DNA of 64,000 nucleotides. Source: Pictodentalium vernedei (taxonomy: Eukaryota > Mollusca > Scaphopoda > Dentaliida > Dentaliidae). Under the pieces are notes generated by a model. The model saw nothing but the letters and a program-made list of their open reading frames with translations. It did no database searches and was not told where the DNA came from. The position numbers and the translations under genes are program-made. This document shows positions 36,101 through 41,053 of the stretch, one piece after another (position 1 is the stretch's first letter; each line of letters starts with the position of its first letter). The stretch is from NCBI GenBank assembly GCA_031216915.1, contig CM062293.1:154016285-154080284 (forward strand), in the 5' to 3' direction.

Positions 36101-37507
36101 AAACGATATTTTCAACCGAGTTGACAATATTAATTGGTCTACCCTCGAATACTGAATATGGAATCTTCCAATTGCTGCCGTTGGACTGACATGGAAGATA
36201 CCATCGGGGTTCAAATGGTTAAACATTACTCAATAACATCGGTGCTTTGACCGAAGGATGTTTTTAGCCTTCATCCAAAAAATAGAAACAATACAAATAA
36301 TTTGTGGAAAAACACACATGGTGATTTAACTGATTCATAAAACGAAAGTTCGTCAACCTGAATTTCACTGCTCTGTTCATCACTTACAGGACACTGGGGC
36401 TTTCTGCTTATCTGGAGATTGTTCTCCCTGTAGTTGTCACTAAAGCACTTCGAAAAAAGTCTATATTTACCCTTTATTTCATGGAAAAGAATTCTTTTTA
36501 ACCCTTTACCTAACATGAAAAGCAGACGACACTTGCAAAAAAAAATTCTTGAATAACTAATTTTTTTAATTTTTTGTCTCAAAAACATAGGTTATGACCC
36601 CTCGTTGGAACGAGCTCGACGAGCTCGTTCCAACGAGGTGTCATAACCTATGTTTTTGAGACAAAAAATGAAAATATTTTGAAAATTAATTGACGATTTT
36701 TGAGAATAGCGCTGGCCGGTTTTGGCCGTTACGTTGGGTAAAGGGTTAAACGTGCAAAGTCGTACTATTACTTACCAATATACATTGGGGATTTCTTTTT
36801 CGTTGTGTTGTCGTCTATGTATGTGTTGATAAAGGGATGTCTGGGAGCCTTTGCAAAGCCCTGTAAAACCATTCCACCCGCGATCAAAACGATTGCAAGT
36901 GTCGATTCGTATTCTGTGAGTCCGAACAAGGAGGCTGTTTGGTCTTTCTCCGTACACATATTTGAAGTGATTGTGTCAAATTGAGTTTCATTTCGCAAGC
37001 ACAAGTTTGGTGATGCGCGCCATGTGCTCTTTGATGACGTATTTGATGGAAAAGGCGACGACAATGCCACGTTGCTTAGAGTGAACTTATCACTGGTTAG
37101 GAAATACGGAATACAACATATTAATCCGGACACTCCGTAAAATGTTACAACTAGATAGAGTACTCGTGGTATATGTGTGCGTCTTGCGAAGTAAGATGCT
37201 ATTAGGATGGATAGTAGGTAACCAATATCATTGCAAGCCATTATAACTCCACTCGTTTGACTGCTGAATCCAAACATGCGTTCTAAAGTTGTTATTTGAG
37301 ATGAAATATATGTCGAAAGACATGACGATAGAAAGCCTGCTATACTGACAAAAACAACAAAAGGCGTGATTGCAGCACATGGTTGAAGAACCGAGGGCCT
37401 GATCGCACCAATTCCACAGTACACATCGGCATAATCATTAACATTGTCAGTTTTCTCCTGTTGTGGATCTGTAGTCTTCTGTTCTGCCGCGTCTTCACTT
37501 TTGATTA
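3011..37507 (-). CDS. OATP/SLCO-family organic anion transporter gene, eight joined coding exons
   Basis: This gene encodes a plasma-membrane uptake carrier for amphipathic organic anions (bile-salt, steroid-conjugate or eicosanoid type substrates in known members). I joined exons 37507-36776, 35471-35385, 34520-34329, 30118-29954, 26242-25902, 10395-10241, 9061-8997 and 3423-3011. Every junction has AG/GT borders and the codon phases agree throughout. The product has the CGIG..RPS N-terminal block, SSQITTLER and YFARRTHIPR after the first membrane spans, the OATP signature DPKWVGAWWLGFL, a Kazal-like loop with paired cysteines, then CSCI...GYCPSTC, LALGLHSF and the terminal PGPIIFGRVIDTTCILW block. 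With the proposed first exon it would be 718 residues, a normal length for the family. The exact orthologue cannot be told from sequence alone. The introns are filled with transposons and satellites. The start codon lies upstream of 37507. Confidence 0.93.
3571..4028 (+). mobile_element. MITE family M5, copy 1 (ATGTTCCAATAAGAC ends)
   Basis: It starts ATGTTCCAATAAGAC and ends with a near complement (gtcttattagaacat). A long hairpin around gccttgttcaaggc lies at about 3623-3717. Most of the length matches 4968-5428. It lies in the last OATP intron. Confidence 0.75.
4115..4866 (+). mobile_element. Pearl/HINE-like element with (ACGG)n and terminal hairpin
   Basis: The order is: 10-bp subterminal ATACCCCCAC (4139-4148), an AT-rich body, (ACGG)n at 4240-4275, a poly-C-expanded hairpin remnant (4303-4340), a second body with another imperfect gacgga tract, then hairpin sequence ending GTGGGGGTAT (4857-4866), inverted relative to the first motif. 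Nearly the same element is present in reverse at 46215-46990. The hairpin plus microsatellite plus short inverted repeat layout recalls non-autonomous Helentrons and the bivalve pearl/CvA elements. No coding capacity. Confidence 0.6.
4968..5428 (+). mobile_element. MITE family M5, copy 2
   Basis: It has ATGTTCCAATAAGAC at 4969 and the inverted GTCTTATTGGAACAT at 5412-5426. The central hairpin gttgccttgttgaaggcaac is flanked by taacgatcac arms (5003-5097). It is the best-preserved of three copies within 3 kb. Confidence 0.8.
5441..5690. mobile_element. Palindromic TTAA MITE family F1, degraded copy
   Basis: TTAA at 5437-5440 is followed by CCGTTTACCTAACG. The core tgaccactcgttgaaatgagctcgttcc... 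is an eroded form of the F1 palindrome. The right end is unclear. Confidence 0.55.
5833..6250 (-). mobile_element. MITE family M5, copy 3 (inverted)
   Basis: The reverse-orientation copy begins atgttccaataagagtaaaatcctc and carries the aaactaagatggaatgag and taacgatcac blocks. The hairpin has lost most of one arm (6150-6190). Confidence 0.7.
6480..6703. mobile_element. Palindromic TTAA MITE family F2, copy a
   Basis: It begins CCCTTTGAACCCGAG and ends AGGG with TTAA at 6704-6707 (left flank TTAG). The centre is a hairpin around gtgcagcctccaaggctgcac with arms extending through aatattttccac. Confidence 0.7.
6710..6890 (+). repeat. Two-copy tandem duplication, about 100-bp period
   Basis: caatatttgaatacgggaaa...ttgaaaagaacg...gtgagctacac occurs at about 6713-6780 and again at 6812-6880. 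It appears to be the right flank of the F2 copy, duplicated. Confidence 0.6.
7049..7541. mobile_element. F2 MITE copy b, split by an F1 MITE
   Basis: TTAA at 7045-7048 and 7542-7545 flank CCCTTGGAACCC...GGGTTCAAAGAG. The body is interrupted at 7111-7352 by a complete F1 element. The F2 hairpin sits to the right (tcaacgtgcagc...gctgcacgttga, 7400-7455). Confidence 0.8.
7111..7352. mobile_element. F1 MITE inserted in F2, TTAA target duplicated
   Basis: This 242-bp element starts CCCTTTACCC and ends GGTAAAGGG, with TTAA at 7107-7110 and 7353-7356. The core is a near-perfect palindrome (ttatgacccctcgttggaac, gagctcgacgagctc, complement) with about 50-bp arms. It is the clearest evidence that F1 transposes into TTAA. 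Confidence 0.85.
7889..8048. mobile_element. TTAA MITE family F3, copy 1 (degraded)
   Basis: TTAA-flanked (7885-7888, 8049-8052). It shares ccttcactgccatgcccact, cctctatgtacgcc and aatcatctgat with the F3 copy at 43271-43499. Confidence 0.65.
8290..8531. mobile_element. F2-related TTAA MITE with a different hairpin core
   Basis: The ends resemble F2 (ctttagaactcgtaggatcg... and ...ggtttaaagag, TTAA). The core hairpin at 8381-8443 is ataaaataataac...gcagcc...gttattattttat, unlike other F2 copies. Confidence 0.55.
8636..8864. mobile_element. F1 MITE, degraded copy
   Basis: It opens ATTAGCCCTTTACCCAACC and contains gagctcatccaaatgagagg as an eroded palindrome core. The right end (gggtgaagggg) lacks a clean TTAA. 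It ends about 130 bp from the 65-nt OATP exon. Confidence 0.55.
8997..9061 (-). CDS. OATP coding exon, 65 nt
   Basis: The acceptor (tttttcaacag) precedes 9061 and the donor follows 8997 (TTATTAG, then gtgagt). Read in the phase left by the 10241 donor it gives SVSEADKPLALGLHSFLSN then LLG. This corresponds to the V....R..ALG.Q.....LG block that precedes the terminal PGPI(I/V)FG segment in OATPs. The exon lacks the usual Arg and has His-Ser where Gln-Trp/Phe is common. Confidence 0.88.
9137..9266. repeat. Hairpin with ~60-bp imperfect arms
   Basis: gagggataatattgaac and gttcaatattatccctc flank gagaagccgaaggcttt. Outer complementarity extends to ccatttttacc. It is intronic, about 75 bp upstream of the 65-nt OATP exon. 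Confidence 0.75.
9270..10235. other. Intron sequence without recognised elements
   Basis: AT-rich OATP intron between the 10241 and 9061 exons. Apart from short frames with no recognisable product and a TTTTATTTTA tract near 10130, I see nothing I can name. Confidence 0.6.
10241..10395 (-). CDS. OATP coding exon: end of Kazal loop and span ten
   Basis: The acceptor (cattttag) precedes 10395 and the donor follows 10241 (TATATGAG, then gttagtac). In the frame set by the upstream exon it reads MFTMCSCIQSGEVVSGYC, then PSTCSLLTTFIVIMTISSF and AGSLTIMSSLVIYMR. The CSC(I/V)...GYC...C motif closes the cysteine-rich loop in OATPs. A longer open frame on this strand is a shadow in the wrong phase. 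Confidence 0.9.
10500..10805 (+). repeat. Dispersed repeat R1, copy 2
   Basis: Aligns with 1385-1680 and the complement of 56945-57250 through cattcttgcttg, gcactcaaatg, gaccaatcagat, aggccggattc and tctgtattgtatcg. The adjacent left segment (10440-10530) also resembles the inner part of the 183-1108 foldback (tgtatttcacgagcg). Confidence 0.65.
10819..11441. mobile_element. Possible hAT-type non-autonomous element
   Basis: The ends tagagatgggcagtat and the complement of atattgtcagtcccta match at about 12 of 16 positions, and hAT ends often read TAGRGATGGGCA. The interior has repeated ttcggtatcggtt words at both sides and no transposase. An 8-bp target duplication is not clear. Confidence 0.35.
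11450..12176. other. Intergenic/intronic stretch with G-runs
   Basis: Contains a G-rich run at 11500-11523. Nothing else is recognisable; no exon of the OATP frame is apparent. Confidence 0.5.
12181..12423. mobile_element. F1 MITE with both TTAA flanks
   Basis: TTAA at 12177-12180 and 12424-12427. Ends CCTTTTACCT and GATAAAGGG. The core palindrome is eroded (cttggtgagctcgttccaag). Confidence 0.7.
12843..13074. mobile_element. F2 MITE, copy c
   Basis: It ends GTTCAAAGGG then TTAA (13075-13078). The hairpin aatattttcaatgtccagcc / tgcacgttgaaaatatt (12930-12975) is flanked by complementary ggtagaccaatta / taattggtctac type arms. Confidence 0.7.
13330..15700 (+). repeat. Satellite array, about 327-bp monomer, two subtypes
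   Basis: Seven diverged monomers are marked by ttaaccctcca-like starts near 13485, 13822, 14130, 14462, 14801, 15112 and 15447 (mean spacing 327 bp). Each contains gggtattcaaaa and acaagttgcatggacaaaat. Subtype A carries accaagygttaaccc; subtype B carries tcgargtcttaacccatttt and ctcttaaaagcttaaaattt. The order is A-B-A-B-A-A plus a partial unit. It lies in the 15.5-kb OATP intron. Confidence 0.85.
16037..16257. repeat. Two short hairpins
   Basis: 16041-16074 is ccagcgagaatc...gattctcgctgg. 16203-16257 is catatatggctgtcattg with its complement around an aaccggctcaatgagcaag loop. Both are probably cores of old MITEs. Confidence 0.6.
16500..16632 (+). repeat. Fragment of the 47820-48062 repeat family
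   Basis: Shares tacaacccg, ttttgctgatga, cctggtaa and attacgaccagtcgacggc-like blocks with 47970-48055. Confidence 0.55.
17125..17185 (+). repeat. A-rich low-complexity tract in the retrotransposon 3' UTR
   Basis: aaaaaataaaaaaa-type repeats on the plus strand (T-rich in the element's sense strand). It is not the element's own poly-A tail, which would be T-rich on the plus strand at the far left end. Confidence 0.7.
17378..20467 (-). pseudogene. Non-LTR ORF2: AP endonuclease plus reverse transcriptase, two frameshifts
   Basis: The original frame probably starts at ATG 20467 (MAGSINLDEIQ). It shifts near 20292-20296 (C5 run) into the long frame bearing the endonuclease motifs FSAFHINCQSL, IGLTEI, GVGLFIK, VIYRPN, MGDFNIDLL (about 19830) and SDHFG. 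Reverse-transcriptase motifs follow: NYRPISILP (about 18710), DLSKAFDT, GVPQGSILGP (about 18320) and FADD (about 18235). A second shift at the T7 run 18072-18078 moves the rest into another frame, which continues VKFLGINID, the thumb region and a long C-terminal segment. The full product would be about 1,030 residues. The catalytic Asp pair is intact; only the two homopolymer shifts break it. There is no RNase H or gag. Confidence 0.85.
20826..21008. repeat. Foldback with ~70-bp arms
   Basis: ataagccaatttcgaaaccg (left) and gtttcgaaattggcttat (right) open the arms. The inner arms carry cgcgaggtataaaca and tgtttacacctcgcg. It is a MITE-like hairpin between the retrotransposon and the poly-G array. 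Confidence 0.75.
21085..25010 (+). repeat. Higher-order tandem array with poly-T/poly-G tracts
   Basis: Basic units of roughly 200-260 bp share cagttacagtg, ttggagagtgcca...cactctccac, aacagaacaatttg, cagcatatcagaaacaatga, tgtagattcttt, a T-run and/or G-run of 9-18, ggcatcacacattatccacc and aggttgcaacaatgacatca. Left-hand units (21.1-22.9 kb) are diverged. From about 23.19 kb a larger unit repeats three times with near identity (starts near 23187, 23807 and 24501; spacing about 620 then 694 bp). Translated frames over it merely echo the DNA repeat. Confidence 0.85.
23187..24985 (+). repeat. Recent ~620-694 bp higher-order repeat, three copies
   Basis: The block from cacatattatccatcagg through tagactttgggaggg recurs three times nearly unchanged. 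The longer spacing of the second copy comes from an internal duplication of the ctttgacaaagacatcagat...ccctggagagta segment. G-run lengths differ between copies. Confidence 0.8.
25240..25640 (+). repeat. Dispersed repeat R2, copy 1
   Basis: Shares atctgagtgatcagtg, gttcacatagagaacattt-like and ggccgac...ggcccaatggg blocks with the inverted copy at 32510-32980. It includes a hairpin at 25556-25608 (aaatgttctctatgtg and complement) and two internal copies of the gatcartgacag block. Confidence 0.6.
25902..26242 (-). CDS. OATP coding exon: membrane spans and Kazal-like loop
   Basis: The acceptor (ttttatttcaacag) precedes 26242 and the donor follows 25902 (GGAACT, then gtaagt). It encodes GCGILTASMGAFIGGKII, a hydrophobic span, then the large extracellular loop with CLNNCYCDTSSFRPVCD, NGVTYYSPCHAGC and NGT. 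The C.C..C......PVC...G.TY.SPC..GC pattern is the Kazal-type module found between spans nine and ten of OATPs. It is disulphide-rich and extracellular. The reading frame runs on past the donor for a while, which by itself would look like a short soluble protein. Confidence 0.95.
26416..26790. mobile_element. Two degraded left halves of F1 MITEs
   Basis: TTAA then tctttacccaatacg...gcagacgacacttgc at 26411-26500, and a second at 26648-26760 (catagctgatgactcctcattggaa). Neither retains a palindrome. Confidence 0.5.
27091..27137 (+). repeat. (TTTA)n microsatellite, tail of a minus-strand SINE
   Basis: About eleven ATTT units directly adjoin SINE-like sequence at 27138, as the similar tract at 40500 adjoins the better SINE copy. 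Confidence 0.8.
27138..27290 (-). mobile_element. Old SINE copy (minus strand)
   Basis: Shares gtggagga..ccgga, cagggttag.attgaagacat and gtacca.cgac with the SINE at 40500-40873 and has the same (TTTA)n tail position. The tRNA-like head is not recognisable. Confidence 0.55.
27361..27512. repeat. Inverted repeat, ~50-bp arms
   Basis: gatgctatccagcacagcag...aattcatcctctgtg (left) pairs with cacagaggataaatt...gggatagcatc (right). Confidence 0.65.
27821..28512 (+). mobile_element. Repeat family F6, copy 1
   Basis: Begins gcgttcctagcacattaac and ends near gggccattaataaacc. Matches 59448-60180 at both ends (tcaggtgatgtg, acatgactwtgtcgg, tctcgggc, gttaataa). No coding capacity. Confidence 0.6.
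28545..28778. mobile_element. Foldback family F7, copy 1
   Basis: agtactataaacttttacag (left) and the complement of gtaaaacttttatagtact (right) are terminal inverted repeats. The core is gcattttaaaagat..ttgcaatttgccagctggca and complement. The second copy is at 44448-44666. Confidence 0.8.
28790..29945. other. Intron stretch without recognised elements
   Basis: No frame here continues the OATP reading phase, and no transposon ends or hairpins stood out. The cctttg.agtacaag and aagacactctccat snippets are too short to assign. Confidence 0.5.
29954..30118 (-). CDS. OATP coding exon, 165 nt
   Basis: The acceptor (cgttattttcag) precedes 30118 and the donor follows 29954 (ATAATGG, then gtatgtt). 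It encodes GMMQALYRLASNPVYCPFVL, then GSVVNSLSFAGSMGFYPKYI and ETQFHVPAWKANIIMG, matching the L..NP.y.....G.......G...F.PKYiE.QF..s...A....G segment of OATPs. It splices in phase to 26242. Confidence 0.93.
30900..31038. repeat. Foldback with ~60-bp arms
   Basis: cgtgtgaacggggaaatcga...gtgccatcgcggaaggctaaaa (left) pairs with ttttatccttccgcgat...gtgccatatcgattaaccca (right), with an actcgagaactgtggcttctcg loop. A short reading frame across it is a product of the repeat. Confidence 0.75.
31317..31435 (+). mobile_element. Lone end of the 48.2-kb Tc1-like transposon
   Basis: ctactcaaagttcgctaaac followed by about 110 bp closely matches 48164-48285 (aactacctgttttacg, gaaatattg, gaaaagtgtata, ctttaatgattta). 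The match stops abruptly near 31435. It is either a solo end or a deletion derivative. Confidence 0.75.
31500..31747. mobile_element. F2 MITE, copy d
   Basis: It ends GTTCAAAGGG with TTAA at 31748-31751. The hairpin caatattttcaacgcgcagc / gctgcactttgaaaatattg lies at about 31617-31665. The left end is eroded (ggcgccaagcgtgtcagg). Confidence 0.7.
31881..32190 (+). mobile_element. tRNA-derived SINE
   Basis: The tRNA-like head has an A-box match ggctcagtggtt (31892-31903) and B-box ggttcgacccc (31934-31945). A tRNA-unrelated body ends in ccctccgggtattccggc and cgaggcggcccaggtta. The acceptor stem does not pair, so it is not a functional tRNA gene. The terminal motif recurs at the window's left edge. 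Confidence 0.7.
32510..32980 (-). repeat. Dispersed repeat R2, copy 2 (inverted)
   Basis: Reverse-complement match to 25240-25640 via ggtcggcccgatgggt, caaaattttcttccc and ctagtctctggtcgctta. Contains a poly-C run at 32550-32567. Confidence 0.55.
33130..33300. repeat. Foldback with ~60-bp arms
   Basis: tatgtgctcattgtgcctgt...attgcgacttgactc (left) pairs with gagtctcgtcgcaatatgag...atcacaatgtgcacata (right). Loop region gctagtcgcaccagagcgac is itself a small hairpin. Confidence 0.75.
33300..34325. other. Intron stretch without recognised elements
   Basis: AT-rich OATP intron immediately downstream of the signature exon. It has a pyrimidine-rich tract (ttctttcttcttcttttcct) near 34190-34250 and nothing else I can assign. 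Confidence 0.5.
34329..34520 (-). CDS. OATP coding exon with family signature
   Basis: The acceptor (ttgttgtag) precedes 34520 and the donor follows 34329 (TTCAAAG, then gtatgtg). It encodes SYRDPKWVGAWWLGFLIFG, the sixth-span signature that defines the OATP family (D-x-R/K-W-V-GAWW-x-G-F-L). A hydrophobic span and a basic cytosolic loop (FPRHLLPKSKRLNVNKDGKK) follow. Lys replaces the commoner Arg in the signature. Confidence 0.95.
34896..35136. mobile_element. F1 MITE, intact long hairpin
   Basis: 241 bp, starts CCCTTTACCTAACATG and ends GGTAAAGGG with TTAA at 35137-35140 (left flank ATAA). Palindrome arms of about 50 bp centre on gagctcgacgagctc. It lies in the OATP intron 34520-35385. Confidence 0.85.
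35385..35471 (-). CDS. OATP coding exon, 87 nt, membrane span
   Basis: The acceptor (ttttttcag) precedes 35471 and the donor follows 35385 (TTGCAAG, then gtatt). It encodes GLVFGIAIFGPACAFALGG followed by LFSRIYVTLQ, corresponding to the GPA..F.LGS....YVD membrane segment of OATPs. Entry and exit phases match the neighbouring exons (G/GA and G/AA). Confidence 0.92.
35572..35806. mobile_element. F1 MITE, TTAA on both sides
   Basis: TTAA at 35568-35571 and 35807-35810. The palindrome has scattered mismatches (gagctcgacgagatcgtttc). About 100 bp upstream of the 87-nt OATP exon. Confidence 0.85.
36015..36218. mobile_element. F2 MITE, copy e
   Basis: TTAA at 36011-36014 and 36219-36222. Ends TCCTTTGAACCCG and GGTTCAAATGG. 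The hairpin core is shortened to aaacgatattttcaaccgag, so the gtgcagcc stem is gone. Confidence 0.75.
36502..36745. mobile_element. F1 MITE 30 bp from an OATP splice donor
   Basis: 244 bp with TTAA at 36498-36501 and 36746-36749. The arms 36570-36618 and 36620-36668 are complementary with one mismatch around a single-base centre (36619). The donor of the large N-terminal OATP exon is at 36775-36774, only 30 nt from the element. Confidence 0.9.
36776..37507 (-). CDS. OATP coding exon: cytosolic N-tail and first membrane spans
   Basis: The acceptor (ttttgttttag) precedes 37507 and the donor is at 36775 (ATTG, then gtaag). The exon enters with two bases of a split codon and leaves with one. It encodes an acidic N-tail (IKSEDAAEQ), then DVYCGIGAIRPS, a hydrophobic span, SSQITTLERMFGFSSQTSG, a second span, the basic loop YFARRTHIPRV, a third span, and a long extracellular loop with several Asn glycosylation sequons and cysteines. 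The reading frame hits a TGA just upstream of the acceptor, so an upstream exon must supply the start. Confidence 0.93.
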
Positions 37508-37869
37508 CTAAAACAAAATAGAAACAAAATTTTACAAATCATTCTCATGCTCGAACAAAGTTTTCAGTTATCTGTTTTAATTAAGGGGTGGGCGGGCATG
37601 ACTGTCCATCCTGAATCATTCCTGGGTCTAGTTCCGCTAAAATCCTCTTTCGTCTGCAGTCAGAGGGTGCTGCGAGCTCTCAAAGAAAAGTAGCACTGCA
37701 CACCATGGTATTGTCACAAAAGAACCTGGTAGACCGGGCTTTTAATTATTTGGTGTCAAACATGATCTGCCGTACTCTTTTTATAAGGGATTCTCTGGTG
37801 CATCCTCGGTGGCTTTAACGCGAATAAGTAACTGGCATTGGGGGTTATAAAGACTAAGACGCCGTTTGT

Positions 37870-39714
37870 TGTCTCCCGCTTTTTGAAAAAAACGGGAGAC
37901 ATTAAATTCGGGGTGTCCTTCCGTCCTACCATCCTTCCGTCCTTCCATCCTTCCGTTCTTCCGTCCTTCCGTGTTTTTCGTTTCCAGACTCTAACTTTCC
38001 TTACAGTGACCGGATTTCGATGAAATTTGGGTAGTAGATCACTTTCATCAATTGTGGGTCCAAGTTTGAATATGGGCATTTTTCGCGCATATTTAATTAG
38101 GTTGCTGAAATTTGATTGGCTGACGGTTTCCAAACTCTAAGTTTCCTTAAAATCAACCGATTTCGATGAAATTTCATATATGGATTACTTTTATCAATAC
38201 CTAGGTCAAGTTCGAATGTGGGAAATTTTGTACCGAAAATCTGTCCGTCCGCCTGTCCGTCTGTCCGTGCGTCAACGCACCTCGGACTAAAAGCCGTATT
38301 TATGAACCGATCTTCACGAAACTTCTCGGGTATCTTTGTTATCATTGTGAGACCAGAATGTGTGTTTTGGGGTTTGGTCCAAAATTCAAGATGGCCACCA
38401 GCAGCCATTTTGTTCTGAAATTAGGTGTAATCAGTTTTTCGTACAGAACTTCTACATGAAAGTTCGGATTTGAATAAATTTTTGTATGAATGTTTAGTAA
38501 CATGCAATACATCACATATAATACGGGTTTTGTTCTCGTGAAAAATTTATGCAAATTAGGGAAACTTTGATTTATTCAGTGCTATCACTAATACACAGTA
38601 AGCGCACACCTTCCGTGTTTTTCGTTTCCAGACTCTAATTTTCCTTACAGTTAGTCGATTTCGATGAAATTTGGGTAGTAGATCACTTTCATCAATTGTG
38701 GGTCCAAGTTCGAATATGGGCATTTTCCGCGCATATTTAATTAGGTTGCTTAAATTTGATTGGCTGAAGGTTTCCAGGCTCTAACTTTCCTTAAAATCAA
38801 CCGATTTCGATGAAATTTCATATATGGATTACTTTTATCAATACCTAGGTCAAGTTCGAATGTGGGAAATTTTGTACTAAAAATCTGTCCGTCTGCCTGT
38901 CTGTCTGCCCCGTGCGTCAACACACCTCGGACTAAAAGCCGTATTTACGAACCGATCTTCACGAAACTTCTTGGGTATCTTTGTTATCATTGTGAGACCA
39001 GAATATGTGTTTTGGGGTTTGGTCCAAAATTCAAGATGGCCGCCAGTGGTCATTTTGTTCCGAAATTGGATGTAATCAGTTTTGTGTACAGAACTTCTAT
39101 ATGAAATTTCGGATTTGAATAAATTTTCGTATGAATGTTTAGTAACATGCAATACATCACATATAATACGGGTTTTGTTCTCGTGCAAAAATTATGCAAA
39201 TTAGGGAAACTTTGATTTATTCAATGCTACTACTAATACACAGTAAGTGCACACCTTCCGTGTTTTTCGTTTCAGACTCTAACTTTCCTTACAGTCAGTC
39301 GATTTCGATGAAATTTGGGTAGTAGATCACATTCATCAATTGTGGGTCCAAGTCCGAACATGGGCATTTTCCGCGCATATTTAATTAGGTTGTTTAAATT
39401 TGATTGGCTGATGGTTTCCAGACTCTAACTTTCCTTAGAGTCAACCGATTTCAATGAAATTCCATATATGGATTACTTTTCACATCAGTTTAATGTAATA
39501 TGTTTTATCATACAGTCTTAATTTTTAGTGATTCTCACAGTTATACTCCACATCACTTTACTTGCTTTGACAGTGACCTCCGTGAAAATAAATCTGATAA
39601 CCACTGTCTGAAGCACTGTCTGTTCTGTCTCTTCTAAACAACTTCCACTTGCAACTCAACTATATTCCACTGGATGCATTAATTCCCCTTGAAACTGCTG
39701 CCCAGCGGGAGACA
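37870..39714 (-). mobile_element. Helentron-like element carrying a 645-bp tandem repeat
   Basis: Inverted 11-bp repeats TGTCTCCCGCT (37870-37880) and AGCGGGAGACA (39704-39714) bound it. The left one forms a hairpin with CGGGAGACA (37893-37901). A (CCTTCCGT)n-type tract follows at 37917-37975, then 2.4 tandem units of about 645 bp. This is the same plan as the (ACGG)n elements at 4.1 and 46.2 kb but with different sequence. It resembles HINE/pearl elements, in which the 3' hairpin is paired with a 5' short inverted repeat. No coding capacity is evident. Confidence 0.6.
37964..39520 (+). repeat. 645-bp tandem repeat, 2.4 copies
   Basis: ccttccgtgtttttcgtttc occurs near 37964 and 38610 and with one base deleted near 39256. 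Each unit contains cgatttcgatgaaatttggg, an internal near-duplicate (ccgatttcgatgaaatttca), a ctgtccgtc tract, and ttggggtttggtccaaaatt. The copies are highly similar, so the expansion looks recent. Confidence 0.85.
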
Positions 39715-39739
39715 TGAAATCACTGAATTTGCTTGTTAA

Positions 39740-39948
39740 CTTTATGTCAACGCAAAATTTGTAATTTTAGGTACTTTTTCACAAAATTTTAGCAAAACTA
39801 CATGATGTGACCCTAATTGGAAAGAGCCCGTCTAACTCGTTGCAATGAGGGGGTCACAAGATTTGTTCTTGATAAAACTTGAAAAAAAATTAACTACTTT
39901 GTTTGTAAATTACGCGGGTCGATTTCGTCCGATTCGTTAGGTAAATGG
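39740..39948. mobile_element. F1 MITE, degraded copy
   Basis: The right end ttcgttaggtaaatgg is followed by TTAA (39949-39952). The core atgtgaccctaattggaaag... retains partial complementarity. The left end is uncertain. Confidence 0.5.
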
Positions 39949-40436
39949 TTAAATAAATTGCTTGATTGTTTTGTGATTGTGCATCTTAACTGGAAACAAA
40001 AACTAGAAACTCAATTATCTCACAAGCATGCAAAAGACCGTTTTAGCATTCTGCCATATTAACTTCCGGGATACGAATTGCTCGTGTAAACCAGCTTCGT
40101 TTACATAAACATCGAATTTGTACACGCTGGCTTTAGCTGAACAGCTGATCGCCGCGATTAAATGATATATCTTTCGTTTCCATTTTATGAAATAAACTTT
40201 TTCTGATGTTCTTGACCTTTTTGTGAAGAATCGAAATGCAGATGCAAAAATGAACAATATAATTGTTTGTCAATGCAGTTGTAATAAGAGGAGAATCCAC
40301 GAGGTGAAAATTTCTTTGGATATTCTGTTGTTGGTGCGAGTTGTAACTTTTAACTCCAAATGAGAAAGGCAAAACAAATAGTAGAAAATAACTTCGCAAA
40401 ACACACTGATATTAACACACCCTTTGTATTCTTTAA

Positions 40437-41053
40437 CCCTTTGAACTCTAGCGGCCGCTTTTCCGACCAGGAACATGACACGTCATGACGTCAGTAAATG
40501 TATTTATTTATTTATTTATTTATTGATGTTTAAGGTCACATATTTATGCACAATGGCTAATCAAGACCGTGACAGTTTTACGGGTGGAGGAAGCCGGAAT
40601 ACCCGGAGAGAACCACCGAGCAGCGACGAGCAGCTGCCAGCTCCCCAACATCGTAACTCCGCACTGCAGCACAGGCAGGGTTAGATTGGTTGAAGACATG
40701 CGTACCATCGACGTGCAGTACGCCTTAGTACACGGCGTCATCGTGCCCCCACATGGGCAATGGGGGTGAAGTATCTTGCCCATGGACACAACGCGGTTGC
40801 CGCAGGTGGGATTCGAACCGAGGACCTCTCGGCTGGCAGCCTGCACCTCTACCTACTGAGCCACCGCACCCCCACGTCAGTAAATAGGATGGCTGTTCAG
40901 TAAATGTGTGGGGTAGACCAATCTTTATTTTCAACGTGCAGTCCCGAGGCTGCACGTTGAAAATATTGATTTATCTACCCCAAATAATGAATATGGACTC
41001 TTCCAAGTGCTTCCATTGAAATGGCATGGAAGATACCACTAGAGTTCAATGAG
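40437..41053. mobile_element. F2 MITE, copy f, split by a SINE
   Basis: TTAA at 40433-40436 then CCCTTTGAACTCTAGCGG; the right end agagttcaatgag reaches 41053. The SINE at 40500-40873 interrupts it. The hairpin ttcaacgtgcagtcc / ggctgcacgttgaa lies at about 40928-40965. Confidence 0.85.
40500..40873 (-). mobile_element. tRNA-derived SINE with 12-bp target duplication
   Basis: acgtcagtaaat at 40488-40499 and 40874-40885 is a perfect target-site duplication. On the minus strand the head is ggtggctcagtaggtagagg (A box) and ggttcgaatcc (B box), then a body with gttgtgtccatgggcaagat, ending in a (AAAT)n tail (TATTT on plus, 40500-40525). Young compared with the host MITE. Confidence 0.9.

Noticed and set aside
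40780-40870. tRNA gene on the minus strand
   Set aside because: It is the head of a SINE with a flanking target duplication and tail.
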